From: Methanobrevibacter woesei
GTDB lineage: Archaea; Methanobacteriota; Methanobacteria; Methanobacteriales; Methanobacteriaceae
NCBI RefSeq assembly: GCF_003111605.1
Contig: NZ_MZGU01000003.1
Coordinates: 124,001-188,000 of the forward strand
Direction of reading: 5' to 3'
DNA: 64,000 nt
Part shown: positions 1 through 9,762 of the stretch, one piece after another
How the letters are laid out: the number at the start of each line of letters is the position of its first letter
Numbering within the stretch: the first letter of the stretch is position 1
Notes under the pieces: model-generated
What the model saw: only the letters and a program-made list of their open reading frames with translations
Told to the model about the DNA's origin: nothing
The model's database searches: none
Made by a program: the position numbers and the translations under genes

Positions 1-1
1 A

Positions 2-367
2 AATGATGATACAATAAAATACAATAAAAGTGGAGAGGAAACAGACTATCTCTCTAAATTAGGTTACAATGTTGTTCCTACAAATAAAAGTCCTTTTGAT
101 GCAGCTGCTAAAATTGAAGAAAGTAAAAAGAATTCTCCATTAATAGCTAACATTGAAAAAAATAGAAATGAAAAACTATTAACAAAGATGGCAGTTCCCC
201 TAAAAGATTTATCATTAATAACATCTTCCGAACCTGTATTTATCATAAACAATGAGAAGATAAGTGAATCTCTTGGAGATATTCCTGTAATTAAATCATG
301 GGAACTTAAAGAATTTGAAAAATCCTCAGAATTATTAAAATTAATCAAAGAAAGAAAAGAAAACTAA
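2..367 (+). CDS. Unidentified protein, C-terminal part (cut by window start)
   Basis: An open frame enters from the left edge and stops at TAA 365-367, giving about 121 C-terminal residues. The fragment is hydrophilic and lysine/glutamate-rich, has no membrane segment and no cysteines, and ends in a charged helix (LLKLIKERKEN). I do not recognise the family. The next gene starts 9 bases after the stop, with GTGATATT before its ATG, so the two are probably co-transcribed. Only the reading frame and composition support this call. Confidence 0.7.
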   Translation, partial: NDDTIKYNKSGEETDYLSKLGYNVVPTNKSPFDAAAKIEESKKNSPLIANIEKNRNEKLLTKMAVPLKDLSLITSSEPVFIINNEKISESLGDIPVIKSWELKEFEKSSELLKLIKERKEN

Positions 368-375
368 GTGATATT

Positions 376-762
376 ATGGTTGAAGATTTAAAAATTGAAG
401 GTTTGAAAGATTATCCTCTTAAATGGATTTGTAACTTTAGAGGTCAAAAAGCTATTGGTGTTTGCGGATACAGCCAAAAAATAGCTATGTTTGCACCAGA
501 TGACCGTGTTCCTGAATTTATGACAGAGATTGTGATTGGAACTGATGAAAATGCAGAAGGTTATGGCTGTGAAGAACAGGACAGATGCTGTAACTTTGAA
601 TGTGAATACTGTAAAATTACTCCACGCCAATATTTACAGCTTACAGGTAAAAAACCTTCAAATAAAAACATTAAAGATCTTGAAGAAGGACTTGAAAGTT
701 TAAATGCAGAATTTGAACACTTGAACTATGTTCCTTTTGATGAATATGAAGTGATAAAATAA
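376..762 (+). CDS. Cysteine-rich hypothetical protein, 128 aa
   Basis: The ATG is preceded by GTGATATT, a good match to the archaeal Shine-Dalgarno sequence. The protein has no signal peptide or membrane helix. It has a tight cysteine cluster around residues 57-72 (CEEQDRCCNFECEYC), plus Cys19 and Cys31 upstream. Such spacing can hold zinc or an Fe-S cluster; metal binding is my inference. The C-terminal third is acidic and probably helical. It follows the partial gene closely, and a T-rich run after 770 probably ends the transcript. Family not recognised. Confidence 0.75.
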   Translation: MVEDLKIEGLKDYPLKWICNFRGQKAIGVCGYSQKIAMFAPDDRVPEFMTEIVIGTDENAEGYGCEEQDRCCNFECEYCKITPRQYLQLTGKKPSNKNIKDLEEGLESLNAEFEHLNYVPFDEYEVIK

Positions 763-823
763 AAACACTTCTTGTTTCTTTTTTTATAATACAAAATACA
801 AACTCCCAATGAAATGTGATTAA

Positions 824-3800
824 ATGGGCATCTTTTCATTTAGAAAAAAGAATAAAAGTAAAAAAAGGTTAAAAGAGTTAACTGGCGGATTTACATTATC
901 ATTTGAATTTATGGATTATATACAATCAGTTAATCTAACCATTAGTGATGGAGTATCACTAAAAGACCAGTTAAATGAGGAAATTGATGAATACAGACTT
1001 TCCCCCGAAGAAGTTGAAACAAGACTACATGAACTAGTATACATTTACATGAAAGATTCCCAGAAAAAGGAGTTATCAAAAAGCGAATTGTTGAAACTGG
1101 TAGATGATAAAAGAACATACAACAATCTATACAATATGGCATTTTTATTGGGGATTGAAGAATACTGGCCAGACATTAGGAGAAATTTGGTAAATTCTAT
1201 TCATAACAATTCAGTAGGTAGCTATTTTACTTTGCTTACAATGTTTGAATCATCAGTACTGTCTCTTTCAGATGAATCAATTGATTTTTCAAAAATATGT
1301 CAATCTGGAATAATTGTTTCTATTTTAAAAAGTTATACTGAAGAGCTAAATAAAGATGCTGAATTAGACCCTCAAAAGTGGCGTGATTTATCAGAAAAAT
1401 TCTTAAAAAAACAAAGAGGAAAAAAATTCTCCCTTAAAGATACTATAAGACTATTAAAAGACATTATAAAATGGGACTTTGTAGAAAAAATTGTATTTTC
1501 CCCTTTAGATGACGACTTTGATTTTAGAGACTTTGATAAATCTTTTGTTGTTTTTAAAGATGAAAAATTAGCTAAAAGTTATTCTTATATCAACAAAAAG
1601 GAATCTGATGTTCCAAATTCTTTACTGACCTATTCATTTATAACTCATGAACTAGGAATAGGCATCTGTGTCATAGCTACTGCCCGCATAGATGATAGTT
1701 TTAAGATTTTTGAGCGGGACAACTTTGATACACATTTAATATCATCAATAAAAGAGTATTTCAAAGTACCTTATGGAGTTTATAGTGGAAGCATAGATAT
1801 ACCTTTTGTTGAGGAATATGTATCTAACATCAAAACAGATGCCCCTCAGGACCTGAAAGAATTCAGATCAATAACTGAAATTGATGATATCCGACTTAAC
1901 TATTTTCCTGATGACATTCAAGTGTTATTTTTAAATGAAAATGGTACTAATGAAGTTATGTGGGTTCGTGCTGAATATCTGAAAGACAATAATTTTTATG
2001 GAACCCTATTAAACACCCCTTATGCAGACTTTGGTGTTGAATCTGGAGACATTGTTAAAATTGAATTATTTGAACTCGAAAAGGGAAAAGTTAGAGCCAT
2101 AGCAGATTTATCTGATGAAACCCCAAAAGATTCAACCAATTATTCAATTGACGACTTTAATAAGATAATGACAGAAATTGTTGATAGTTTAACTGGAAAT
2201 CCATTAGTGGATAAAAAATTATTAGTTAAATACATTCACACCTATAAAAAACATCCATTATCCACAGAACTTATAAGAGAAATAGCTAAATTACTTTATG
2301 CTACATTAAGCGAAATAGAACAAAAGAGCTATGAAAAAGCATGTGATGAAGAAAACCCCCTAAAAGATGGTTTAGATGAAATTAAAAAGATTTTAGATAA
2401 AAAAGATTATAAAACCGCCATGAATAAAGCAGAACAACTACACCAAAGTACATACCTGGAGTTTAAAGACGACCAAATTCATGAATACCATTACTTTGGA
2501 AATGTCATTGAAGAAACAATTTTTAAAAAAAAATTCACTCATGAAAAGCAATTAGTAATGATTCCAGACTACACTGACTTATTATCATTTTATTACATCT
2601 ATGGATTCCTTTTAAACCATGTTGGAAGACACAGTGATGCAAAAAGGATTTTAGAAATAGCTTTAGACTACAATCCTGTTTCATTACCTGTCCTATTAGA
2701 ATTATGTGAAGTTTATAAATTAAGAGAGGATTTTGGCTATTTAAAACGGACCATCACAGAGGCTTTCAAATATGTTTATCTAAAAAAGGACATTGCTAAA
2801 TTATATAGGGATTTAGGTTATTACTATGGAAAAACCAACAGATATGAATTATCATTCGCAGCTTATACACTTTCTTTAGAATTTGAATGGAATACCTCTA
2901 CAAATGCAGAATTAACAGCATTATCTAGAAAAACAAATAAGATTGACTTAATTAAATCTATAAATCTACTTAGACAGGAAAATATTCCAATAAGTTTCAA
3001 TAGCGAAGTTATTTCCATTGTTAAAAATTTAGCTGAAGAAGCGAAAAACAATAATCTTCCAGAGATAAGCAGTTATCTATTTAATATTTATAATGAGATG
3101 ACATTAAACAATAAAGAAAAAAAGAGTTCTAATGATTCAACCAAAAATAACCTCTTTGATAAAGAATTGCTAAGTTTTGCACATGAAAATACATTAGATT
3201 TACCTATTGAAAGAAAAAAAGTTTCAAAATCTAAAAAAACTCAAAATAACATAATTGATGATTATCTTGGAGGAAATGTTCTTAATGATAATTTTATAAA
3301 TTTATTAGATTCAGTTGAATTAAGTGTAGATGCAGGATTGGAAATTAAGAAAGATCTTAAAAGCATCTTTGGCAATTACAAATCAGATATGAAAGAATTT
3401 GAAAAGGAATTTATTTTTTTAATAAACAGATATATTTTAATAAATAACTCTGAAAAGGACAGTAAACAATTAACCAAAGAAGAACTAAAAGAAAAATTAA
3501 ATGAATGCTATTATAAATTATTATACTTCTCTAAAGAAGATGAATGGAAAACTATTGAATCTAATTTAAGTAAAAAAATAGAAAATGACGAAATCAAAAG
3601 TTTTAACATCTTAACAAGAGAATTCCACAATTTAAAACATTTAAATCCAAATAAAACAATGAAATTCAATGTAATTTACAAACAGATTTTAATTATAATG
3701 AACAAATATCCACCCGTTGATAATGAGGATAAAATTATTAAAGACTTAATAATATTCTCTAGAGATAAAACAATATTCGATTTTAAACTATTGGAAATCC

Positions 3801-3826
3801 AATTTAACAGTTTAATTTACATTTGA
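824..3826 (+). CDS. Large TPR-containing hypothetical protein with a duplicated end domain, 1000 aa
   Basis: Start ATG has GTGATTAA just upstream. The protein is soluble, lysine-rich and has no membrane segment. Residues about 29-125 and 822-925 align with each other: FMDYIQSVNLTISDGVSLKD against FINLLDSVELSVDAGLEIKK, followed in both by a Lys-Glu-Leu linker and similar helices. Residues about 385-430 (MWVRAEYL...GTLLNTP...GDIVKIEL) resemble the small beta domain of DUF2314/YegJ-type proteins; this is a weak resemblance. Residues about 581-690 read as tetratricopeptide helices (YGFLLNHVGRHSDAKRILEIAL). TPRs usually mediate protein contacts. No catalytic motif was seen, so the function is unknown. 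It stands alone and ends before a convergent gene. Confidence 0.85.
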   Translation: MGIFSFRKKNKSKKRLKELTGGFTLSFEFMDYIQSVNLTISDGVSLKDQLNEEIDEYRLSPEEVETRLHELVYIYMKDSQKKELSKSELLKLVDDKRTYNNLYNMAFLLGIEEYWPDIRRNLVNSIHNNSVGSYFTLLTMFESSVLSLSDESIDFSKICQSGIIVSILKSYTEELNKDAELDPQKWRDLSEKFLKKQRGKKFSLKDTIRLLKDIIKWDFVEKIVFSPLDDDFDFRDFDKSFVVFKDEKLAKSYSYINKKESDVPNSLLTYSFITHELGIGICVIATARIDDSFKIFERDNFDTHLISSIKEYFKVPYGVYSGSIDIPFVEEYVSNIKTDAPQDLKEFRSITEIDDIRLNYFPDDIQVLFLNENGTNEVMWVRAEYLKDNNFYGTLLNTPYADFGVESGDIVKIELFELEKGKVRAIADLSDETPKDSTNYSIDDFNKIMTEIVDSLTGNPLVDKKLLVKYIHTYKKHPLSTELIREIAKLLYATLSEIEQKSYEKACDEENPLKDGLDEIKKILDKKDYKTAMNKAEQLHQSTYLEFKDDQIHEYHYFGNVIEETIFKKKFTHEKQLVMIPDYTDLLSFYYIYGFLLNHVGRHSDAKRILEIALDYNPVSLPVLLELCEVYKLREDFGYLKRTITEAFKYVYLKKDIAKLYRDLGYYYGKTNRYELSFAAYTLSLEFEWNTSTNAELTALSRKTNKIDLIKSINLLRQENIPISFNSEVISIVKNLAEEAKNNNLPEISSYLFNIYNEMTLNNKEKKSSNDSTKNNLFDKELLSFAHENTLDLPIERKKVSKSKKTQNNIIDDYLGGNVLNDNFINLLDSVELSVDAGLEIKKDLKSIFGNYKSDMKEFEKEFIFLINRYILINNSEKDSKQLTKEELKEKLNECYYKLLYFSKEDEWKTIESNLSKKIENDEIKSFNILTREFHNLKHLNPNKTMKFNVIYKQILIIMNKYPPVDNEDKIIKDLIIFSRDKTIFDFKLLEIQFNSLIYI

Positions 3827-3875
3827 ATTAACTTTCAACTAATTAACATTATAATACTTTTTTTACTGAGAGATG

Positions 3876-3904
3876 CCTTTTTTAAATTAAAAAAAAAGAA
3901 GGAA
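3876..3904. terminator. A/T-rich hairpin between convergent genes
   Basis: Between the convergent stops at 3826 and 3906, CCTTTTTTTAAATT is followed by a long A-run and GAAGG. This can fold into a weak A-T stem and gives an oligo-T run on both strands, which suits bidirectional archaeal termination. Confidence 0.4.
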
Positions 3905-3905
3905 T

Positions 3906-4673
3906 TTATTCCAAAACACAAACTTCTGCCTTGCAGTCAAATGGATTAGTACGTATAGCTAATGAAATCATATACGGATAGAATTTATTTAAATATCTTA
4001 AGTAATAAACCCATTCATAAACTAAATGACCATATACTCTTCCAATATCTCCCATTAAATGGTTAAAGTCAGTATCGCAGATATTTGATAAATCTTTCCT
4101 TCTTGAAAGTTCTTCATCTAAATGAAGTAAAGCCAAGAGCAAACCTGAAAACTCATCTTTTTCAAGTAAATTAGGATTATCAATTAAATTAATGAGAAAA
4201 TCCTGATTTTTATGGACAATATCATAGACCTCATTTAAAAATTCAGCTCTTTCCTCACCTTTAAGACTTATTTTAAACTCAGCAGAGTGTTTTTTCAATT
4301 CTTTTAATTTATGTTTATAGTCCTTATCATCCCAATCCCTAAGAGATTCAAAATCTTTAGTATCATGTTTATACTCATTTTTTTGACTGATAATATAAAT
4401 TAAATCATTTCCCATTTTAGTGAAAAAAGTACCCATAATCATATCAATTTTTTCTAAAATAGCTTCATGTTCCTTTTTGCTCATAATACTGTCAATTAAA
4501 AATGCTACAATAATTATATTAATAGGAATAAAACCAATTTGCTTCCAAAGATAAGAAATAACTTCTTCAGGATCTCCAGACACTACAATTCTTGAAGCAA
4601 AAAATAGGACAGCTATAATTAACATGACAACTGCAAATTTAACTTTCCAACTCCAACCATTATCTGAAATCAT
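3906..4673 (-). CDS. Hypothetical membrane-anchored protein, 255 aa
   Basis: Two membrane helices lie near the N-terminus, at about residues 12-28 (FAVVMLIIAVLFFASRI) and 45-62 (IGFIPINIIIVAFLIDSI). A soluble helical, charged domain of about 190 residues follows and is probably cytoplasmic. A GTG three codons upstream (4682) also opens the frame, but its GTGAGATTA fits better as the ribosome-binding site for the ATG at 4673. No catalytic motif was seen. Proteins with this layout occur in many methanogens without an assigned role. It is transcribed alone, convergent with the large TPR gene. Confidence 0.75.
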   Translation of the reverse strand: MISDNGWSWKVKFAVVMLIIAVLFFASRIVVSGDPEEVISYLWKQIGFIPINIIIVAFLIDSIMSKKEHEAILEKIDMIMGTFFTKMGNDLIYIISQKNEYKHDTKDFESLRDWDDKDYKHKLKELKKHSAEFKISLKGEERAEFLNEVYDIVHKNQDFLINLIDNPNLLEKDEFSGLLLALLHLDEELSRRKDLSNICDTDFNHLMGDIGRVYGHLVYEWVYYLRYLNKFYPYMISLAIRTNPFDCKAEVCVLE

Positions 4674-4855
4674 TAATCTCACTAGAAAAAATATTTTATA
4701 ACTAGTTAAAATTTGTTTTATTAAATTAATATACTTTATCTGTTAAATTAAAAAGATTATTAAAACGTATTTGAAAAACTACAAATAGAAAGTTATCCCT
4801 AAGAACTATCACTCTTTCATTTATTAGTTGATTCAATGTACAATTTTTACAGAGT

Positions 4856-5239
4856 TTAATAACCGTAAGTTATAACATACCCATTTTCATCACATATTCT
4901 AAAGTATCCATCATCATAATCAATCCTATAGGTCCCATCTTCATATTGAGTTCTTGAAACCTCATGTTCTCTTGGATTCCACCCATCAGGAGTTATTTCA
5001 CTTTCATGAAGTGGATTATAACCTTTATAATTAGGATCATTTACAGGTCTGTTTTCATCAATAGGATTTTCACTAGATTGCTGAGTTTGATTGTTAATTT
5101 CTTGGGCTACTGCAGTTGTATTATTCTCTAAAGAGTCTTCTTGAGGATTATTAAAATTAAATGCAACATAAATCCCCACAATTGCAATAATAACTATTAA
5201 AATTATTAAAACACTAAACAGTAATTTGTTTTTCTCCAT
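4856..5239 (-). CDS. Hypothetical secreted or signal-anchored protein, 127 aa
   Basis: Residues 5-28 form one hydrophobic helix (LLFSVLIILIVIIAIVGIYV) after a short basic start, typical of a signal anchor. The exported part begins with an Asn/Gln/Thr-rich linker and ends in an acidic, Tyr-rich tail (YEDGTYRIDYDDGYFRIC). The start is supported by GTGGTATA before the ATG. The protein is probably held on the outer membrane face. It sits near the adhesin gene on the same strand, but a 282-base gap separates them, so a shared operon is unlikely. Family not recognised. Confidence 0.7.
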   Translation of the reverse strand: MEKNKLLFSVLIILIVIIAIVGIYVAFNFNNPQEDSLENNTTAVAQEINNQTQQSSENPIDENRPVNDPNYKGYNPLHESEITPDGWNPREHEVSRTQYEDGTYRIDYDDGYFRICDENGYVITYGY

Positions 5240-5521
5240 TATACCACATTACCTTTAAATCATGAAAAAATCGAAAAAAAATACAATTATTAAACAACAA
5301 TATTATTTATAATAAATCACTATATTTAAATCTGTGTATAAAATGTATTTATAGTGGATATTACAATTAAAAAAAAAAACATGAAAAATAGTTATATAAT
5401 GCATTATTATCTTTTAAATAAAGAAAAATAGAAGTTAAAACAGGATAACACTTAAATTGAAAGTAATTTTTTTATTTTTATAAAATAAAAAAGTGAAATA
5501 GCATGATAGCTATCTCATAAT

Positions 5522-8221
5522 CTATTTTTTAAATCTTCTAACAAATGGCAAAGCCAATAAAACCAATAATAACAATAAAATTGGATTACCAGTTTTTTCA
5601 AGAGATGAATAGTTCTTATTTAAATTCAAACTGTAATCATTATAAAATCCATTGTTATCATTAATTTCATCAAATTGAATATTATCATCAGATTGATTAC
5701 TATCATCTGTATCTACATCAGTACTGTTAGAATCTGTTTTGTTATCCTGAACCTCAATAGACACTGAAGAAGACTTGTTAAAATCAGTGCCATTTACAAA
5801 AATAACAAATTCCTCATTATTAATTCCAACGTTAATAGCTTCCAAAGTTAAAATCAAATAAACAGACTCACCACTGTTTAACGGTCCAATATACCAAAGA
5901 CCAGAATCTGAATCAAATGAACCTTTAGAAGCATCAACAGAAATTACTCTAAAAGAATCACCAAGCTTGCCATTTAAATATGCAATAACCTTATCACCAT
6001 TATTCTTAACAACAACAGTGACTGTGACACTATCCCCTTTAGTAACAGTCTCTTTATCAACAGAAACAGAAATATCCAAATCAATATCACCATAAGAAAC
6101 AGTTAAACTAGAATTAACAACCACAGGAGCATACACATCATTTCCAGCAAATTCAACAGATACAGGATACTCACCAGGAGTTATATCAGCATCAACAGTA
6201 AAAGAACCTTTACCATCAACAAGTTCAACTTCAAAAGTTTTACCATTAAACTCAACAGACACAGTACCATTAATAGGCACATCAGTTACAATATCAACTT
6301 CTCCACCAACACCATAAATAAAATCAGTATCATTTACAGTAATAGTTAAATTCTTCTTGTTTACAGTTAATACACCATTGTTAACAGTTACATTGCTTCC
6401 TTTTGAATAGTTACCAGATAAAACAAATGATCCAGTAGCTTTAGGAATGTATGTTACTTCATAAAATCCATCTGCAAAAGTGGTATTAACCAACATATTA
6501 TCAACATTAAAGTCCAAACCACTACCAGAATATATAACATTACCAGCATCGTCAGTTAAACTAGCTTTAAGAGTGACTTCTTCATTTATACTAGTACTGG
6601 AATTATGATAAGTTAAAATGACTTCAGAATTAATGACACCATTGTTAAGAATATCATAGGATTCTTTAGAATCCATTGAATTGTTAAATAGGCTAACAGC
6701 ACCATCATTTTCTAAAGAAATGTCATTTGATATAATCTTATTATTTTTCATTATAAGATTAGCTGCATTTGCATTATAAATAATATTACCAGTTCCAATA
6801 GTATTTTCAAATGTAGAATCAATAATTGTCATTGTTCCTTTCTTATTTCCATTATCATTCATAATAACATTATTGCCATCAGAAGCAACATTGTTTTTAA
6901 AAATGGAATTACTGATTAATACATCCCCTATGTTATATATTGCACCATTGGTATCAGCAGTATTATTTTCAAAAATAGAATCTTTGATTGTTAAATTACC
7001 AGTGTTAACTATTACAGAAGCCATATTTCCGCCCCACATTGCTTTATTATTATAAAAGCTTGAGTTAGAAATAGTCATTTTAGTAACTGTATTATAAATC
7101 ACTCCACCCCAAAATCCAATATTATCTGAGAATGTGGAATCTGTGATATTTATTACACCATTATAAGTATAAATTACTCCACCGTAGTAATATCCAGTGT
7201 TGTGGGAAAATACAGAATTTATAATGTCAATATTTCCATAATAGTTGTAAACAGCTCCACCGTCTTGGGCCGCATAGTTTCCATCAAATATACAGTTTTT
7301 AATAATGGAATTTGCTCTACTGTTGTAAATAGCACCACCATAAGATAATGCAGTGTTATTTAAGAATTTTGTTGCTTCAACAAATAGATTCCCATAAGTT
7401 ACATAAATTCCAGCACCATCACTCATTCCAGTTTTTCCAAAGGAAAAAGTAGAATTTAAAACAGTCAAATCAGAATGATCACTGTTAATGGCAGCGGCAT
7501 GGTAATTTCCCATGTTTTCAGAAAAAATAGTATTGCTAATCCATGCAGTAGAATCATCTAATGAAATAGCACCACCTTGTCTTCCCTTATTATTGTCAAA
7601 TTGAGAATCTGTAATGTTTAAATTACCATTACTAACATAAATAGCACCACCATACCCTTTTCCATCTAAATCAACAGAATTATTAGAAAAACGAGAATCA
7701 GATATGATTATATTTCCGCCATCAGTATAGATAGCTCCGCCTTGCCTTACATCATTGCCCCCATCTAAAGAAACATGAGCATTGGCCAAGGTAATATTAA
7801 TCAAGGTTAAGGTAAAACTAGAATTTAAAAAGAATATACGTCCATCATTATTTGCATTTATTGTAAAACCATTACCAATAATTGTAATATCCTTATTGAT
7901 AACAATTCCATCTTTATATTTATCAAATTCAGAGGAATCTTTAGTAACATCCGAATTTAGAATCAAAGTTCCATTACTTTGAGAAATTGCTGTTTCCAAT
8001 TCTTCAAAATTTGTAATTGGATTATTACTTTTACTTTCCCCTGCATTATCATTAGTTAAGCTATTATCTTCTAATCCATTAGATGTGATTATATCACTAT
8101 CAGAAGAAGAATAACCATAGTTTTCAATAGTTAATGCATCAGTTTGCAATTCTTCTGCTGAAACACATCCAACACAAATAAAAATAGAAAATAATGCACT
8201 AAGTATCACTATTTTATTCAT
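5522..8221 (-). CDS. Adhesin-like surface protein, parallel beta-helix, 899 aa
   Basis: A signal peptide (about residues 1-22, ending VSAEE) precedes a long stretch of right-handed beta-helix repeats at about 80-530. Repeated GGAIYN/GGVIYT and SNSIFKNN-type strands recur every 22-26 residues, as in pectate-lyase-fold proteins. Ig-like beta domains follow at about 540-725. A DUF11-like domain with DISVSVDKETVTKGDSVTV lies at about 728-830. An Asp/Ser/Asn-rich spacer leads to a C-terminal membrane helix and basic tail (LLLVLLALPFVRRFKK). This is the architecture of the adhesin-like proteins expanded in gut Methanobrevibacter. They are thought to bind host glycans or other cells; the ligand here is unknown. 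AGGAGT precedes the ATG. Confidence 0.9.
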   Translation of the reverse strand: MNKIVILSALFSIFICVGCVSAEELQTDALTIENYGYSSSDSDIITSNGLEDNSLTNDNAGESKSNNPITNFEELETAISQSNGTLILNSDVTKDSSEFDKYKDGIVINKDITIIGNGFTINANNDGRIFFLNSSFTLTLINITLANAHVSLDGGNDVRQGGAIYTDGGNIIISDSRFSNNSVDLDGKGYGGAIYVSNGNLNITDSQFDNNKGRQGGAISLDDSTAWISNTIFSENMGNYHAAAINSDHSDLTVLNSTFSFGKTGMSDGAGIYVTYGNLFVEATKFLNNTALSYGGAIYNSRANSIIKNCIFDGNYAAQDGGAVYNYYGNIDIINSVFSHNTGYYYGGVIYTYNGVINITDSTFSDNIGFWGGVIYNTVTKMTISNSSFYNNKAMWGGNMASVIVNTGNLTIKDSIFENNTADTNGAIYNIGDVLISNSIFKNNVASDGNNVIMNDNGNKKGTMTIIDSTFENTIGTGNIIYNANAANLIMKNNKIISNDISLENDGAVSLFNNSMDSKESYDILNNGVINSEVILTYHNSSTSINEEVTLKASLTDDAGNVIYSGSGLDFNVDNMLVNTTFADGFYEVTYIPKATGSFVLSGNYSKGSNVTVNNGVLTVNKKNLTITVNDTDFIYGVGGEVDIVTDVPINGTVSVEFNGKTFEVELVDGKGSFTVDADITPGEYPVSVEFAGNDVYAPVVVNSSLTVSYGDIDLDISVSVDKETVTKGDSVTVTVVVKNNGDKVIAYLNGKLGDSFRVISVDASKGSFDSDSGLWYIGPLNSGESVYLILTLEAINVGINNEEFVIFVNGTDFNKSSSVSIEVQDNKTDSNSTDVDTDDSNQSDDNIQFDEINDNNGFYNDYSLNLNKNYSSLEKTGNPILLLLLVLLALPFVRRFKK

Positions 8222-8669
8222 ATCTTAACTCCTTTTAAATATAATTTAAAAATAACAAAGACACAAAAAGAATTTCTTTGTTAAAGACTAAATTTGGCTT
8301 TAATATAATATAAACATTGCTAAAAATACCCTATTTTTTATAAAAGAAAGTTAAAAAATACATTAAATTGAAAATAATCAATATATAAATAATCATAGTG
8401 AAAAATATCAAGACAAAACCACAATTCCTGAAAAAAAATTATGATTTTAAATTAAATACTAAAAAATTTTTAGTTAAAAGAATAAAAGATAATGAATCAT
8501 ATGACCAATAGAGATACAATACTCTAAACAAGCAAGTGTTTTACAATAAATGACATAATCACATATTCAGAAAATTTTGAAAAAAGTTATATATTACATA
8601 CTATAAAATTAGTTTACAAGTATACCATATAGTTTAAAAGTATACTATTTTTATAGAAGGTGAATAAAA
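8222..8669. other. 448-bp divergent intergenic region
   Basis: No credible ORF occurs here. The region is very AT-rich and must hold the adhesin promoter (leftward) and the dehydrogenase promoter (rightward). A TATA-like GTTATATATTA lies at about 8587-8597, just before the direct-repeat operator at 8611-8645. The middle of the gap (about 8340-8560) shows nothing I can assign. Confidence 0.6.
8611..8645. promoter_or_regulatory. Tandem 15-bp direct repeat, probable operator
   Basis: AGTTTACAAGTATAC (8611-8625) and AGTTTAAAAGTATAC (8631-8645) match at 14 of 15 bases and lie 20 bp apart, about two helical turns. They sit between a TATA-like box at about 8587-8597 and the ATG at 8670, so they would overlap the start of transcription. 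A bound protein there would most simply repress. The MarR gene downstream is a candidate regulator, though its own promoter carries a different sequence (AAAGTTAA). Confidence 0.6.
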
Positions 8670-9605
8670 ATGAGTATAAAAAAAGTCGTTGTAGCAGGAG
8701 GAGGAGTACTTGGAAGTCAAATTGCACTACAATCTGCATACTGTGGATTTGACACTACTATTTGGCTTAGAAGTGAAGGATCAATAGAAAGAACAGAAGC
8801 AAAACTTGAAAAATTCAAAAATGCATATCTTGAAGATCTTGAAGCAATGAAAACTGATGAAAGTGCATATTGCAGAGGACTGATTAAAAAAGAAGACATT
8901 TCTGATGAAAAAATTGAAGAACTAAAAGAACAAGTAATAAATGCATATGAGAGCATAACTTTAACAACAAGTTATGAAGAAGCAGCAAAAGATGCTGATT
9001 TAATAATTGAAGCAATAGCTGAAATTCCTGAAGAAAAAATAGCATTTTACCAGGAATTAGCTAAATATATGCCTGAAAAAACAATACTTGTTACAAATTC
9101 ATCAACCTTGCTTCCATCAACATTTGCAGAATATACAGGAAGGCCTGAAAAATACCTCTGTTTACATTTTGCAAATTCCATTTGGAAAAACAATACTGCA
9201 GAAGTTATGGGGCATGCTGGAACTGAACAGAAATACTTTGATGAAGTAGTTAAATTTGCTGAAGATATTAACATGATCCCGCTAGAAGTTAAAAAAGAAC
9301 AACCAGGTTATATCTTAAATTCACTTTTAGTTCCATTTTTAGAAGCAGCAACTCATCTATGGGCAAATGAAGTAGCTGATCCTGAAACAATTGATAAAAC
9401 ATGGATGTTAGCAACTGGTGCTCCAGCAGGACCATTCCACATAATTGATATTGTTGGCCTTACAACATTATACAATATTGCTTCAATGGCGCCAGAAGCA
9501 AAAGACCCTGATTCAATACAGGCTAAAAAACTTAAATTAATTAAAGAAAAAATTGACAAAGGCGAACTTGGAATTAGTGCAGGAAAAGGATTTTACGAAT
9601 ATTAA
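8670..9605 (+). CDS. 3-hydroxyacyl-CoA dehydrogenase family protein, 311 aa
   Basis: The N-terminus has the NAD-binding Rossmann pattern (VVVAGGGVLGSQIA, residues 6-19). The family catalytic region appears as LHFANSIWKNNTAEVMGH, with the expected His and Glu, although the usual HFFNP is HFANS here. KKEQPGYILNSLLVPFLEAA and the C-terminal helical domain also match the family. GGTGA precedes the ATG. Members oxidise 3-hydroxyacyl-CoA, L-carnitine or L-gulonate; the substrate cannot be read from sequence. Methanobrevibacter has no beta-oxidation pathway, so a non-CoA substrate or a bacterial origin is plausible (inference). It is a single gene behind a direct-repeat operator. Confidence 0.85.
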   Translation: MSIKKVVVAGGGVLGSQIALQSAYCGFDTTIWLRSEGSIERTEAKLEKFKNAYLEDLEAMKTDESAYCRGLIKKEDISDEKIEELKEQVINAYESITLTTSYEEAAKDADLIIEAIAEIPEEKIAFYQELAKYMPEKTILVTNSSTLLPSTFAEYTGRPEKYLCLHFANSIWKNNTAEVMGHAGTEQKYFDEVVKFAEDINMIPLEVKKEQPGYILNSLLVPFLEAATHLWANEVADPETIDKTWMLATGAPAGPFHIIDIVGLTTLYNIASMAPEAKDPDSIQAKKLKLIKEKIDKGELGISAGKGFYEY

Positions 9606-9688
9606 ATCCTTTCCTTAACTTTTTTTGATAAAAAATGATTCATGACAGCTGAAGTGACCTTTGGATTATGTATTACAAGGAAAATATG

Positions 9689-9707
9689 AAAGTTAAGTAT
9701 TAACTTT
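9689..9707. promoter_or_regulatory. Palindrome AAAGTTAA-N3-TTAACTTT, probable MarR operator
   Basis: A perfect inverted repeat with 8-bp arms and a GTA centre lies 55 bp before the MarR-family start at 9763. A further half-site (AAAGTTAAC) is at 9742-9750. The size and symmetry fit a winged-helix dimer, and MarR proteins commonly repress their own gene. Autoregulation is inferred. Confidence 0.6.
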
Positions 9708-9762
9708 TGATAATACATCAATTTTTTAAAATAATAAGTACAAAGTTAACACTGGTGTTTAA

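Noticed and set aside
5522-8221. Frames on the + strand within the adhesin gene (for example 6873-7055 and 7782-7982)
   Set aside because: These are antisense reading of beta-helix repeats; no ribosome-binding sites, and the minus-strand gene is continuous.
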